Assembly (NCBI RefSeq): GCF_923868895.1
Contig: NZ_OV350343.1
Location: forward strand, 620,001 to 684,000
DNA length: 64,000 nt
Direction: 5' to 3'
DNA from: Halomonas sp. TD01
GTDB lineage: Bacteria; Pseudomonadota; Gammaproteobacteria; Pseudomonadales; Halomonadaceae
The notes beneath the pieces were generated by a model that saw nothing but the letters and a program-made list of their open reading frames with translations, ran no database searches and was not told where the DNA came from. Below, in pieces: positions 7,516 to 15,643 of the stretch (positions are counted from its first letter, which is position 1; each line of letters starts with the position of its first letter). A program made the position numbers and the translations under genes.

Positions 7516-8550
7516 ATGCCAACACCATTAGCGGCGCGTTTGCAGACACTGGAAAACACCCTGCAACAGGCAAAGATCGCTTACCAGTCGCTTTCACCGA
7601 TGGCGGACACCGGGCTTGCCCACGACCATGTTTGGATGCAACGCGATGGCGATGACTGGGTCGCGCGACTGCCCAAGCAGAGCCAGATGAACCTAGCACC
7701 GGCCGATAACCTGGCCTATGAAGCCGCCTGCTACGAACGCGCCAGCGAGAGTGGCCACGTGCCCCGTTTGCATGACATCTTACCCGTGAGCGACGCCCTG
7801 CCCCGTGGCGGGCTGCTGGTCGATGCCATTGAGGGACGTTTGGCGCAGCTGCCGGAAGATTTGCCGCGCATTGCCGAAACCCTGGCCAGCCTGCATCAGT
7901 TGCCCCCGCCAAGCCAACCTGCTCCTCTGCTCGCCCCCAATGACCCTTGGCAGGCCATGCTTGAGGAAGTCAGCCGCCAAGCCGAGTGGCTGGAAAAAGC
8001 CAACTTGAGTAGCGATGTTATTGCACGTGTTCGTGACGAGCTGGAAGCGCTGCCCGTCACGCTACCCGATGCCGAGCGCTGCTTGATCAGCTTTGATACA
8101 CACCCTGGCAACTTTTTGATCACTGAAGAGGGACGCGCGGTGCTGGTGGACTTAGAGAAGTGCCGCTATGGCCTACCGGGTATTGATCTTGCCCACACCT
8201 CGCTTTACACCTCGACCACCTGGGACATTAACAGCCAGGCAGTGCTTACTCTGGAAGACGTCGTCGCTTTTTATCAGCGTTGGCAAGCTCATGTGGGTAA
8301 ATCACCCAGCGCGGAAACACTGGTTGCCTGCCGACGTGCCACTTGGCTGTGGTCATTAACATGGTGCGCCAAATGGCGTGCCCAGCATTTGCAAAGTAAA
8401 GATGCCGAGCACCGTGGCCAGGACTGGTCAGCAGAACTCACCGATGCTGACGTCATTGCCCATGTTCGCGACCGGGTCGAGCACTATTTATCACTGCCGA
8501 TTATTGAGCATGTTCATAATGAACTTCTCCACCTAAAAGCATCTCTATAA
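7516..8550 (+). CDS. Aminoglycoside phosphotransferase-fold kinase (APH family)
   Basis: 344 aa kinase-like protein. The Brenner-type catalytic segment SFDTHPGNFLI (near residue 195) is followed by VLVDLEKCRYGLPGIDLAH, which supplies the metal-binding Asp in place of the DFG motif. This fold is shared by small-molecule kinases (choline, homoserine, fructosamine, sugar alcohol) as well as resistance enzymes, so an antibiotic-resistance role should not be assumed. It begins the plus-strand run and is followed after 23 bases by a YnjB-like binding protein gene, which suggests it phosphorylates a compound handled by that transporter or by the downstream glycosyltransferases. ATG 7516 follows GGACGAAG. 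Confidence 0.85.
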   Translation: MPTPLAARLQTLENTLQQAKIAYQSLSPMADTGLAHDHVWMQRDGDDWVARLPKQSQMNLAPADNLAYEAACYERASESGHVPRLHDILPVSDALPRGGLLVDAIEGRLAQLPEDLPRIAETLASLHQLPPPSQPAPLLAPNDPWQAMLEEVSRQAEWLEKANLSSDVIARVRDELEALPVTLPDAERCLISFDTHPGNFLITEEGRAVLVDLEKCRYGLPGIDLAHTSLYTSTTWDINSQAVLTLEDVVAFYQRWQAHVGKSPSAETLVACRRATWLWSLTWCAKWRAQHLQSKDAEHRGQDWSAELTDADVIAHVRDRVEHYLSLPIIEHVHNELLHLKASL

Positions 8551-8573
8551 CCAACTGATTTTAAAGGTGTACG

Positions 8574-9791
8574 ATGAAACCACGCACCACTCTAATGACC
8601 GCTGTCGCCACTGCCATGTTGTCACTGGCGCTGCCCGCCATGGCGGCTCCAGATCCCAATGATTGGGATGCCGTACTGCAAGCCGCCGAAGGCCAAACCG
8701 TTTACTGGAATGCTTGGGGCGGTGATGCACGCACCAATCGCTATATTGCTTGGGTGGCTGAGCAAATGCAGGCCGAATATGGCATCGAGGTGGAGCACGT
8801 TAAACTAGAAGACACCAGTAACGCCGTAGCGCGGGTTCTAGGCGAAAAGCAGGCCAGCAACCATGATAATGGCAGCATCGACCTAATCTGGATTAACGGC
8901 GAAAACTTTGCCGCCATGCGTGAACAAGACCTCCTATTTGGCCCCTTTGCCGAATCCCTGCCTAATTTTTCTTTGACTCACTCCGATGAAAATCCAGAAG
9001 TGGTTACCGACTTTACGTTGCCTACTGAAGGCTATGAGTCTCCTTGGGGAAAAGCACAAATCACTTTCTACTACGACAGCGCTCAAACTGAAACGCCACC
9101 GCAAAGTATTGCGGATTTACTGGAGTGGGCCAAAGATAATCCTGGGCAGTTCAGCTACCCGCGTATTCCCGATTTCACCGGCAGCACCTTTTTAAAACAG
9201 GCGTTAATTGAATTATCGAATCAAGATGACGCCCTTTATGCGCCAGTGGTTGAAACAGAGTTTGCAGAGATCACCACACCTCTGTGGGATTATCTGGATG
9301 AGTTACACCCATACCTGTGGCGTAGCGGGCGCAGCTTCCCTGAATCGGGCCCTAACCTGCGCGCATTGATGAGCGATGGAGAGCTCAGCTTAGCCTTCTC
9401 CTTTTACCCGACAGATGCCGCTGTCGCGGTGATGGAGTATGAGCTTCCAGAGAGTGTGCGCAGCTATGTGCTGGAAGGCGGCACCCTAGGAAACGTTCAC
9501 TTTGTCGCGATTCCCTATAATTCTCCTCATAAAGCAGGCGCGATGGCGCTAGCCAACTTCCTGCTTTCACCAGAAGCACAGGCACAGAAGCAGTCGCTTA
9601 GTATGTGGGGCGACCGTACCGTATTGGCAGTCGGTCAATTAGATGAAAACGACAAGGCACTGTTCGAACAAGGGGAAATCCACCCATCAGCACTGCCCGC
9701 TGATGCGCTTTCCAACACCCTGGCCGAACCTCATCCCAGCTGGATGACAGCTCTACAGGATGCGTGGCTTAAGCGTTATGGCGTTAATTAA
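8574..9791 (+). CDS. ynjB: ABC transporter substrate-binding protein, YnjB family
   Basis: 405 aa periplasmic binding protein. A signal peptide covers residues 1 to about 24 (hydrophobic stretch ending LPAMAA). The mature start NDWDAVLQAAEGQTVYWNAWGGDARTN and the segments DLIWINGENFAAM and FLLSPEAQAQKQSLSMWGDRTVLA are those of the YnjB/iron-thiamine-like binding protein class. The ATG has AAAGGTG upstream. The permease begins immediately after its stop codon. The E. coli YnjBCD substrate is not established; a small anionic or sugar-phosphate compound is possible. The gene ends in TAATTAA, tightly abutting the next start. Confidence 0.88.
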   Translation: MKPRTTLMTAVATAMLSLALPAMAAPDPNDWDAVLQAAEGQTVYWNAWGGDARTNRYIAWVAEQMQAEYGIEVEHVKLEDTSNAVARVLGEKQASNHDNGSIDLIWINGENFAAMREQDLLFGPFAESLPNFSLTHSDENPEVVTDFTLPTEGYESPWGKAQITFYYDSAQTETPPQSIADLLEWAKDNPGQFSYPRIPDFTGSTFLKQALIELSNQDDALYAPVVETEFAEITTPLWDYLDELHPYLWRSGRSFPESGPNLRALMSDGELSLAFSFYPTDAAVAVMEYELPESVRSYVLEGGTLGNVHFVAIPYNSPHKAGAMALANFLLSPEAQAQKQSLSMWGDRTVLAVGQLDENDKALFEQGEIHPSALPADALSNTLAEPHPSWMTALQDAWLKRYGVN

Positions 9792-11474
9792 TTGATCCTT
9801 CGGCTAGCCTCTATACTGCTTATTGCGCTTTTGGTTATTCCAGTAAGCGCGGGCCTTGGCATGGTGTTGCTACCTGCCTTTGGCTATTTACCGGTGCTCG
9901 GGGGAGACACGGTTCATCTAGAAGCATGGCATGCTCTATGGGGGCGTGCGGGTCTCCACCGTTCCGTACTGCTGAGCTATTTTAGCGGTCTGGTCACCAC
10001 CTTGGTGGCACTATTTATCGTGGTGCTGTTCCTGGCAGCTAGCCAAGGAACCTGGATTGACCGCGCCATTCGGCGAATGGTCTCACCGCTGCTGGCCATT
10101 CCCCACGCAGCCGTGGCATTCGGGCTCGCCTTTTTAATTGCGCCTTCAGGCTTGCTGGTGCGCTGGGCCTCTCCTGGACTCACTGGGTGGGAACGCCCAC
10201 CTGACCTGCTGATCGTCAACGACCCGTTAGGGCTTGCGCTAATGGCGGGCCTGATACTCAAAGAAGTGCCCTTTTTGCTATTGATGAGTTTAGCTGCGCT
10301 CCCTCAGTTGCGCCCTGAACAACGTGTCACCTTGGCGCGATCGCTGGGCTACGCGCCTGGCATTGCCTGGCTTAAGTGCGTTTTCCCTGCGCTTTACCCA
10401 TTGATTCGCTTGCCGGTTTACGCCGTCATTGCCTACGCCACTTCGGTGGTGGATATGGCGTTGATTCTTGGCCCTACCCTGCCACCCACGTTGAGTGTTT
10501 CGGTGCTCACCTGGTTTAATGATCCCGATTTAAGCCGCCGATTTATGGCGTCTGCCGGTGCCGTGCTGCAGCTCGGCGTTACCCTGGCGGCACTGCTTAC
10601 CTGGTGGCTTGGCGAACAAGGGGTCAAGTGCCTCTGTCAGCGCTGGTTGGCCAACGGCTCGCGGACATCAGGGTCAACGGCAATTGCGTTTGGCGGCCGC
10701 GCGTTGCTGTTAACCGTCACTCTGCTGGCGATAAGTGCCTTAGCCGGGCTGGCGCTGTTTTCGGTGGCGGGCTTTTGGCGCTTTCCGGATGCGCTGCCGG
10801 GCACGTTCACACTGGATCATTGGCAGCGCATTCTGCCCGGCGTGGCAACACCGCTGATGAATACGCTGAGTGTGGGGCTGGCCGCGACGCTTATCGCCGC
10901 GGTACTGGTCGTGGCAACATTGGAACATGCAGCGCGCCACCACTTGCCTGCACTGCGTGCTCAATGGCTGCTTTACCTACCGCTCATTGTGCCTCAAGTA
11001 GCCTTTCTGTTTGGCTTAGTGGTCGCCGCTGAAAGCATTGCCATCCGCCCTCAGCACGCCTTGGTGGTGGCCGTTCATTTGTTGTTTGTGGTGCCGTATC
11101 TCTATTTATCGCTGTCAGAGTCCTACCGGCGGCTGGACCCACGCTGGGTACAGGTGGCACTGTCGCTGGGTGTTCCACCCTGGCGAGCTTTCTGGCAAGT
11201 GCGTCTGCCACTGTTATTGGCCCCGCTACTCACCGCCTGCGCAGTGAGCTTAGCCGTCAGTATTGGCCAGTATTTGCCAACACTGCTGCTGGGGGGTGGT
11301 CGCGTACCCACCATCACTACCGAAGCGGTTGCCATGGCGTCTGGTGGCAATCGAAGACTAGTGGCGGTATTAGCGCTGTTGCAGGCGCTGCTGCCCTTTA
11401 TTGGCTTTAGCCTAGCACTCATGATTCCCCGCCTTGTATGGGCAAAACGCCACCAGATGCGAGGAGCTGCATGA
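9792..11474 (+). CDS. ynjC: ABC transporter permease, YnjC family (two fused permease domains)
   Basis: 560 aa inner membrane protein with about twelve hydrophobic segments arranged as two BPD-type permease halves (about 60-270 and 335-545). Each half has an EAA-type loop, LARSLGYAPGIAWLKCVFPALYPLIR in the first and VALSLGVPPWRAFWQVRLPLLLAP in the second. The start is a TTG directly after the ynjB stop, with no ATG before residue 24, which lies inside the first membrane segment; coupled translation is likely. Its end overlaps the ATPase start. A single fused protein replaces the usual permease dimer, as in E. coli YnjC. Confidence 0.88.
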   Translation: MILRLASILLIALLVIPVSAGLGMVLLPAFGYLPVLGGDTVHLEAWHALWGRAGLHRSVLLSYFSGLVTTLVALFIVVLFLAASQGTWIDRAIRRMVSPLLAIPHAAVAFGLAFLIAPSGLLVRWASPGLTGWERPPDLLIVNDPLGLALMAGLILKEVPFLLLMSLAALPQLRPEQRVTLARSLGYAPGIAWLKCVFPALYPLIRLPVYAVIAYATSVVDMALILGPTLPPTLSVSVLTWFNDPDLSRRFMASAGAVLQLGVTLAALLTWWLGEQGVKCLCQRWLANGSRTSGSTAIAFGGRALLLTVTLLAISALAGLALFSVAGFWRFPDALPGTFTLDHWQRILPGVATPLMNTLSVGLAATLIAAVLVVATLEHAARHHLPALRAQWLLYLPLIVPQVAFLFGLVVAAESIAIRPQHALVVAVHLLFVVPYLYLSLSESYRRLDPRWVQVALSLGVPPWRAFWQVRLPLLLAPLLTACAVSLAVSIGQYLPTLLLGGGRVPTITTEAVAMASGGNRRLVAVLALLQALLPFIGFSLALMIPRLVWAKRHQMRGAA

Positions 11475-12106
11475 CCCCCAACCTTCAAACGCTGCATATC
11501 AAACAGATGTCTATCACGCTGACAGGCGAAACATTGCTGGCAATGCACCGTGACATTGCGCCTGGCGAAGTATTAACCGTGATGGGCCCTTCCGGCTCAG
11601 GCAAGTCTACGTTGCTGGCCTATCTGGCAGGCTTTTTGTCCCCCGCCTTTCAGGCTCAAGGTGAACTCTATCTGGGTGATAAACGTCTAGATACCCTGCC
11701 CGCCGAACAGCGTGGCATTGGCCTGCTGTTTCAGGACCCGATGCTATTTCCCCATTTAAGTGTGGCGGGGAATTGTCGCTTTGGCCTGCCACACCGTGCC
11801 AACGACAAACGCCAGCAGGTTGCCCAAGCGTTGAATCAAGTGGGGCTGGCGGGCTTTGAAAACCGCGATCCGGCGACTCTTTCCGGCGGCCAGCAAGCCA
11901 GGGTGGCGCTGATGCGCCTGCTGCTTTCACAGCCCCGTGCCGTGCTGCTGGATGAGCCGTTTTCCAAACTGGACACCGCACTGCGCCAGGAGATGCGTAC
12001 GCTAGTGTTCGGCCAGCTTCGGGAAGCAGGCCTGCCCACCCTGCTGGTCACCCATGATGAAGCCGATGCCAATGCCGCCGGAGGACCAATCATTGCCCTT
12101 GGCTAA
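11471..12106 (+). CDS. ynjD: ABC transporter ATP-binding protein, YnjD family
   Basis: 211 aa ATPase. Walker A GPSGSGKST, Q-loop LLFQDPMLFPHLSV, signature LSGGQQARVAL, Walker B AVLLDEPF and the switch histidine in LLVTHDEADA are all present, so it should be active. The ATG at 11471 overlaps the permease stop (ATGA) and has GAGGAG four bases upstream; the open frame further upstream lies inside ynjC. Short C-terminus without a regulatory domain. It completes the YnjBCD importer. Confidence 0.94.
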   Translation: MTPNLQTLHIKQMSITLTGETLLAMHRDIAPGEVLTVMGPSGSGKSTLLAYLAGFLSPAFQAQGELYLGDKRLDTLPAEQRGIGLLFQDPMLFPHLSVAGNCRFGLPHRANDKRQQVAQALNQVGLAGFENRDPATLSGGQQARVALMRLLLSQPRAVLLDEPFSKLDTALRQEMRTLVFGQLREAGLPTLLVTHDEADANAAGGPIIALG

Positions 12107-12125
12107 CCCAGGTGCGAAATCACCT

Positions 12126-12800
12126 ATGCTTAGCATTGTGATCCCCATGCTGAATGAGGCTGCAGGGATTGAAACGGCACTAGCCGCGCTGCAGCCACTG
12201 CGAGAGACCGTTGCGGAAATCATTGTGGTCGACGGGGGGAGTACCGATGACAGCGTGGCGCTGGCCACCCCGCTAGCGGATACACTACTGACGAGCGCCC
12301 CTTGCCGAGCACGGCAGATGAACCTAGGCGCAAAAAGCGCGCGCTCAGCGGCGCTGCTATTTTTACATGCTGACACTCGGCTTCCTGAAGGGGCCTGCAA
12401 GCTGATCTTCCAATCGCTAAGCACAAATTGCTGGGGACGGTTTGATATTCACCTTGAGGGAAAAAGCCGCTGGCTGCCTCTCGTTAGCATTCTGATGAAC
12501 CTACGCTCACGGCTAAGCGGTATCGCCACTGGCGATCAGGGCATGTTCCTACGCCGAGCGTCTTTTGAAGCGGTCGGCGGCTTTCCCGAACAACCGCTAA
12601 TGGAAGATATCGAGTTAAGCAAGCGCCTAAAGGCACTTTCTCCCCCCGCCTGCCTACGCACCAAAGTGATAAGCTCAGGCAGACGCTGGGATCAGTTCGG
12701 CGCCAGGAAAACTATTTGCCTGATGTGGCGGCTGCGTTATTGCTACTGGCGCGGTGTCAGCGCCACCCAACTGGCCAAGGAGTATCGCAATGCCCGTTAA
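12126..12800 (+). CDS. Family 2 glycosyltransferase, TIGR04283 type (rSAM/selenodomain-associated transferase 2)
   Basis: 224 aa GT-A fold protein. It opens MLSIVIPMLNEAAGIE, has IIVVDGGSTDDSV near residues 32-44, the DXD-like FLHADTRLPEGA, and the acceptor-side GDQGMFLRRASFEAVGGFPEQPLMEDIELSKRLK. The family is annotated as arsenosugar-associated or rSAM/selenodomain-associated transferase; the actual sugar donor and acceptor are unknown. The ATG at 12126 gives the family start; earlier in-frame ATGs lie in the ABC gene. It overlaps the next glycosyltransferase gene by 11 bases. No ArsM or radical SAM partner is in the window. Confidence 0.85.
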   Translation: MLSIVIPMLNEAAGIETALAALQPLRETVAEIIVVDGGSTDDSVALATPLADTLLTSAPCRARQMNLGAKSARSAALLFLHADTRLPEGACKLIFQSLSTNCWGRFDIHLEGKSRWLPLVSILMNLRSRLSGIATGDQGMFLRRASFEAVGGFPEQPLMEDIELSKRLKALSPPACLRTKVISSGRRWDQFGARKTICLMWRLRYCYWRGVSATQLAKEYRNAR

Positions 12801-13422
12801 GTCTCCAGTGCAGCCCCATCTACATCTGCTGGCCAAAGCGCCGCTGCCTGGGCAGGCGAAAACGCGCTTAATTCCTTGCCTTGGGCCAGAAGGTGCGGCG
12901 CAAGCCCATGCCACCATGGTTCGCCACTGCGTTGCCACCGCCTGCCAAGCACTGGGATCGCAACACGTCACATTATGGACTTCCTTAGAGCATCAGCACC
13001 CTTTGTTTGTGGAGCTACAGGCTCACTACGGCATATCGCTCGCCGCTCAACTTCACGGCGATGTGGGAATGCGCGTACGTCATGCACTGAATAGCACTCA
13101 AGGTCCATCGATGGTGATGGGCACTGATTGCCCTAGTATCACCGTTGCGATGCTTAGGCAGTGCAGTGCAGCGCTTAAAGACGTGCCAGTGGTGATTTTA
13201 CCTGCCGAAGACGGCGGCTATGGGTTGATCGGCACTCATGACGATCATCCTAGCCTCTTTAAGAACATACCTTGGGGAACCGAGCAAGTGCTCCAAGTCA
13301 CTCGACAGCGGCTTGAAGCGCTGTCCTTAGAAGCCATCTTTCCCGACACCATGTGGGATATTGACCGCCCAGAAGACTGGCAGCGCTGGCAACAAACACT
13401 GAAGCACGCAAACAGCCTGTAA
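12790..13422 (+). CDS. Glycosyltransferase, TIGR04282 type (rSAM/selenodomain-associated transferase 1, DUF2064)
   Basis: 210 aa nucleotidyl/glycosyl transferase-like protein of the CofC-like GT-A class. Motifs: LLAKAPLPGQAKTRLIPCLG (substrate loop), MVMGTDCPSITVAML and LPAEDGGYGLIG, ending with MWDIDRPEDWQRW. It nearly always accompanies the TIGR04283 protein, as here. AAGGAG stands seven bases before the ATG at 12790, inside the previous gene. A sugar-nucleotide or nucleotidyl transfer is the likely chemistry; the product is unknown. Confidence 0.85.
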   Translation: MPVKSPVQPHLHLLAKAPLPGQAKTRLIPCLGPEGAAQAHATMVRHCVATACQALGSQHVTLWTSLEHQHPLFVELQAHYGISLAAQLHGDVGMRVRHALNSTQGPSMVMGTDCPSITVAMLRQCSAALKDVPVVILPAEDGGYGLIGTHDDHPSLFKNIPWGTEQVLQVTRQRLEALSLEAIFPDTMWDIDRPEDWQRWQQTLKHANSL

Positions 13423-13498
13423 GGATTTCGCTCTTTACGTCACTGTTACTGAACGAATGTTCGGTTTCTACCACCACTTTGCCCTAACGGAGCCTGCC

Positions 13499-15643
13499 AT
13501 GAACCGTCAGCGCCTGCTGATTATCACCCTGCTGCTACTGGCCGTGCTTGGCTTTTACGTGAGCGGTGCCCATACGTTCTTCACCTTGGAAACCCTGCAA
13601 ACCTATCGCAGCGATTTCCAGGCTGCATTCCAGCAATCCCCTTGGCAGGTTGCGGGCATTTTCTTTGCGGTGTATGTGGTCATGACGACACTATCGCTAC
13701 CCGGCGCGACACTCCTCACATTGCTAGGTGGCGCACTGTTTGGCCTCGGTTGGGGGCTGTTAATTATCTCCTTTGCCAGCACCATCGGCGCAACGCTAGC
13801 CTTTTTACTTTCTCGATTCCTGTTTCGACAACCGATTGAAAAGCGTTTTCCTCGCCAGTTCGATACGGTCAATCGTGGCGTTGATAAAGACGGAGCTTTT
13901 TATCTTTTCACCCTTCGCTTAGTACCGATATTCCCTTTCTTTATGATCAATCTGGTGATGGGCCTAACGCGGCTTAAAACAGTCACCTTCTATTGGGTAA
14001 GCCAGCTAGGCATGCTGCCCGGCACCGTGGTTTACGTGAATGCGGGCGGTCAATTGGGTGAACTTGAAAGCCTGGGCGGTATTATTTCTCCTGGGCTTTT
14101 GGCCTCGTTTGCGCTGCTGGCAGTGTTTCCTTGGATAGCTCGCCGTATTGCGCTACTAGTACAAAAGCGCAATGCCTATCGTGGTTTTAAGCGCCCATCC
14201 CGCTTTGATTACGACATTGTGGTCATCGGCGGGGGCTCGGCGGGTCTCGTCACTAGCTATATCGGCAGCGCGGTAAAAGCAAAAGTGGCGTTGGTAGAAA
14301 AGCACAAAATGGGCGGCGACTGCCTGAATACCGGCTGTGTCCCTTCAAAGGCGCTAATTCGTGCCGCCCACGCTGCCCACGAAGTACGTACAGCACATCG
14401 CTTTGGCGTTAACGCTAGCGAGCCAGATATTGATTTTGCCAAGGTGATGGGGCACGTACACCAAGCCATTACTGATATTGAACCCCACGATAGTGTCGAG
14501 CGTTACACCAAACTGGGCGTTGAGGTGTATCAGGAACATGCCACCCTGATATCTCCTTGGGAAATCAACATCGGTGATAAAACCCTGACCGCGCGCCATA
14601 TTGTGCTAGCCACTGGCGCGCGCCCCCGAATACCACCGCTTCCCGGCATCGAGCATGCACCACTGCTCACCTCAGAAAACCTGTGGTCACTCACGGAGTT
14701 GCCTAAACGCTTGGTCGTACTGGGCGGCGGAGCAATTGGCTGCGAGCTCAGCCAGAGTTTTGCCCGCCTGGGCAGTCAGGTCACGTTGGTGGAGGGTATT
14801 CCGCAGTTGCTAGGCCGAGAAGACCAAGACGTAGGCGAACACGTGGAGCGCACGCTCACCCAGGAAGGCGTTAACGTAATGACCGGCGCCAACGCCTTGG
14901 AAGTAAGCCAAGATGGCCCCGGACATCAACTGGTGGTAGAGCACAATGGCCAGCGTACCACCATCGAATTTGATTATTTGCTCGTCAGCGTTGGCCGCCA
15001 AGCCAATGTTGAAGGGCTGGGTTTGGAAGCCCTGGGAATCACCACCACCAACACTGGCACGCTGGAACTCAACGAGCGTCTGCAAACTCGACTGCCCAAC
15101 ATTTGGGCCTGCGGCGACCTAGCAGGCCCCTATCAACTCACGCATGCCGCTGCCCATCAAGCGTGGCATGCAGCCGTCAATGCACTGTTTGGTGAGTTGA
15201 AAAGCTTCGCAGTAGATTATCGCTTTATGCCTGCCGTCACCTATATCCAGCCGGAAGTAGCGCGGGTCGGGCTCAACGAAAAAGAGGCCATCGCTAAAGG
15301 CGTGGCGTTTGAAGTCACCCGCTATGCCATGAGTGAAAGCGACCGCGCTATTGCCGAGGGCGCGACAGACGGGTTTATCAAGGTGCTTACTGTGCCCGGT
15401 AAGGACAAAATCCTTGGTGCGACCATCGTGGCTGAAAACGCCGGAGAATGGCTAGGAGAATTCACCATCGCCATGAAGCATGGCCTGGGACTTAACAAGC
15501 TACTGGGCACTATCCACCCCTATCCCACCCTTGGTGAAGCTGCCAAAGCCACCGCTGGCGTGTGGAAAAATGCCCACAAACCCGAGCGTATTCTCACCTT
15601 GTTGGAGCGGTATTTCCGCTGGCGGCGTGGTGCGGCAAAATGA
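13499..15643 (+). CDS. TVP38/TMEM64 membrane domain fused to mercuric-reductase-like pyridine nucleotide-disulfide oxidoreductase
   Basis: 714 aa fusion. Residues 1-225 form a TVP38/DedA-like membrane domain with several hydrophobic segments and the conserved GGALFGLGWG and RLVPIFPFFMIN. Residues 237-714 are a class I flavoprotein disulfide reductase: FAD motif GGGSAG (244-249), redox cysteines Cys275 and Cys280 in GGDCLNTGCVPSK, a second dinucleotide motif VVLGGGAIGCELSQSF, FAD motif IWACGDLAG and a C-terminal dimerisation domain with the HPYPT active-site segment. The C-terminal extra cysteine pair of true MerA is absent, so mercury reduction is unlikely. The ATG at 13499 follows ACGGAG. 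It would place a dithiol reductase at the cytoplasmic face of the inner membrane. Confidence 0.9.
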   Translation: MNRQRLLIITLLLLAVLGFYVSGAHTFFTLETLQTYRSDFQAAFQQSPWQVAGIFFAVYVVMTTLSLPGATLLTLLGGALFGLGWGLLIISFASTIGATLAFLLSRFLFRQPIEKRFPRQFDTVNRGVDKDGAFYLFTLRLVPIFPFFMINLVMGLTRLKTVTFYWVSQLGMLPGTVVYVNAGGQLGELESLGGIISPGLLASFALLAVFPWIARRIALLVQKRNAYRGFKRPSRFDYDIVVIGGGSAGLVTSYIGSAVKAKVALVEKHKMGGDCLNTGCVPSKALIRAAHAAHEVRTAHRFGVNASEPDIDFAKVMGHVHQAITDIEPHDSVERYTKLGVEVYQEHATLISPWEINIGDKTLTARHIVLATGARPRIPPLPGIEHAPLLTSENLWSLTELPKRLVVLGGGAIGCELSQSFARLGSQVTLVEGIPQLLGREDQDVGEHVERTLTQEGVNVMTGANALEVSQDGPGHQLVVEHNGQRTTIEFDYLLVSVGRQANVEGLGLEALGITTTNTGTLELNERLQTRLPNIWACGDLAGPYQLTHAAAHQAWHAAVNALFGELKSFAVDYRFMPAVTYIQPEVARVGLNEKEAIAKGVAFEVTRYAMSESDRAIAEGATDGFIKVLTVPGKDKILGATIVAENAGEWLGEFTIAMKHGLGLNKLLGTIHPYPTLGEAAKATAGVWKNAHKPERILTLLERYFRWRRGAAK

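Noticed and set aside
7516..8550. Aminoglycoside resistance gene
   Set aside because: The APH fold is shared by many metabolic kinases; the transporter and glycosyltransferase neighbours point to metabolism and no resistance-enzyme-specific motif is seen.
12054..12125. Longer N-terminus for the TIGR04283 glycosyltransferase
   Set aside because: The added residues lie inside the ABC ATPase gene and precede the family start MLSIVIPMLNE.
11836..12424. Overlapping antisense reading frames opposite ynjD and the glycosyltransferase
   Set aside because: Shadows of GC-rich coding strands; the plus-strand genes have full catalytic motifs and ribosome binding sites.
13499..15643. Mercuric reductase (mer operon)
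   Set aside because: No MerT/P/R genes, no N-terminal metal-binding domain and no C-terminal vicinal cysteines; only the redox-active pair shared by all class I disulfide reductases.
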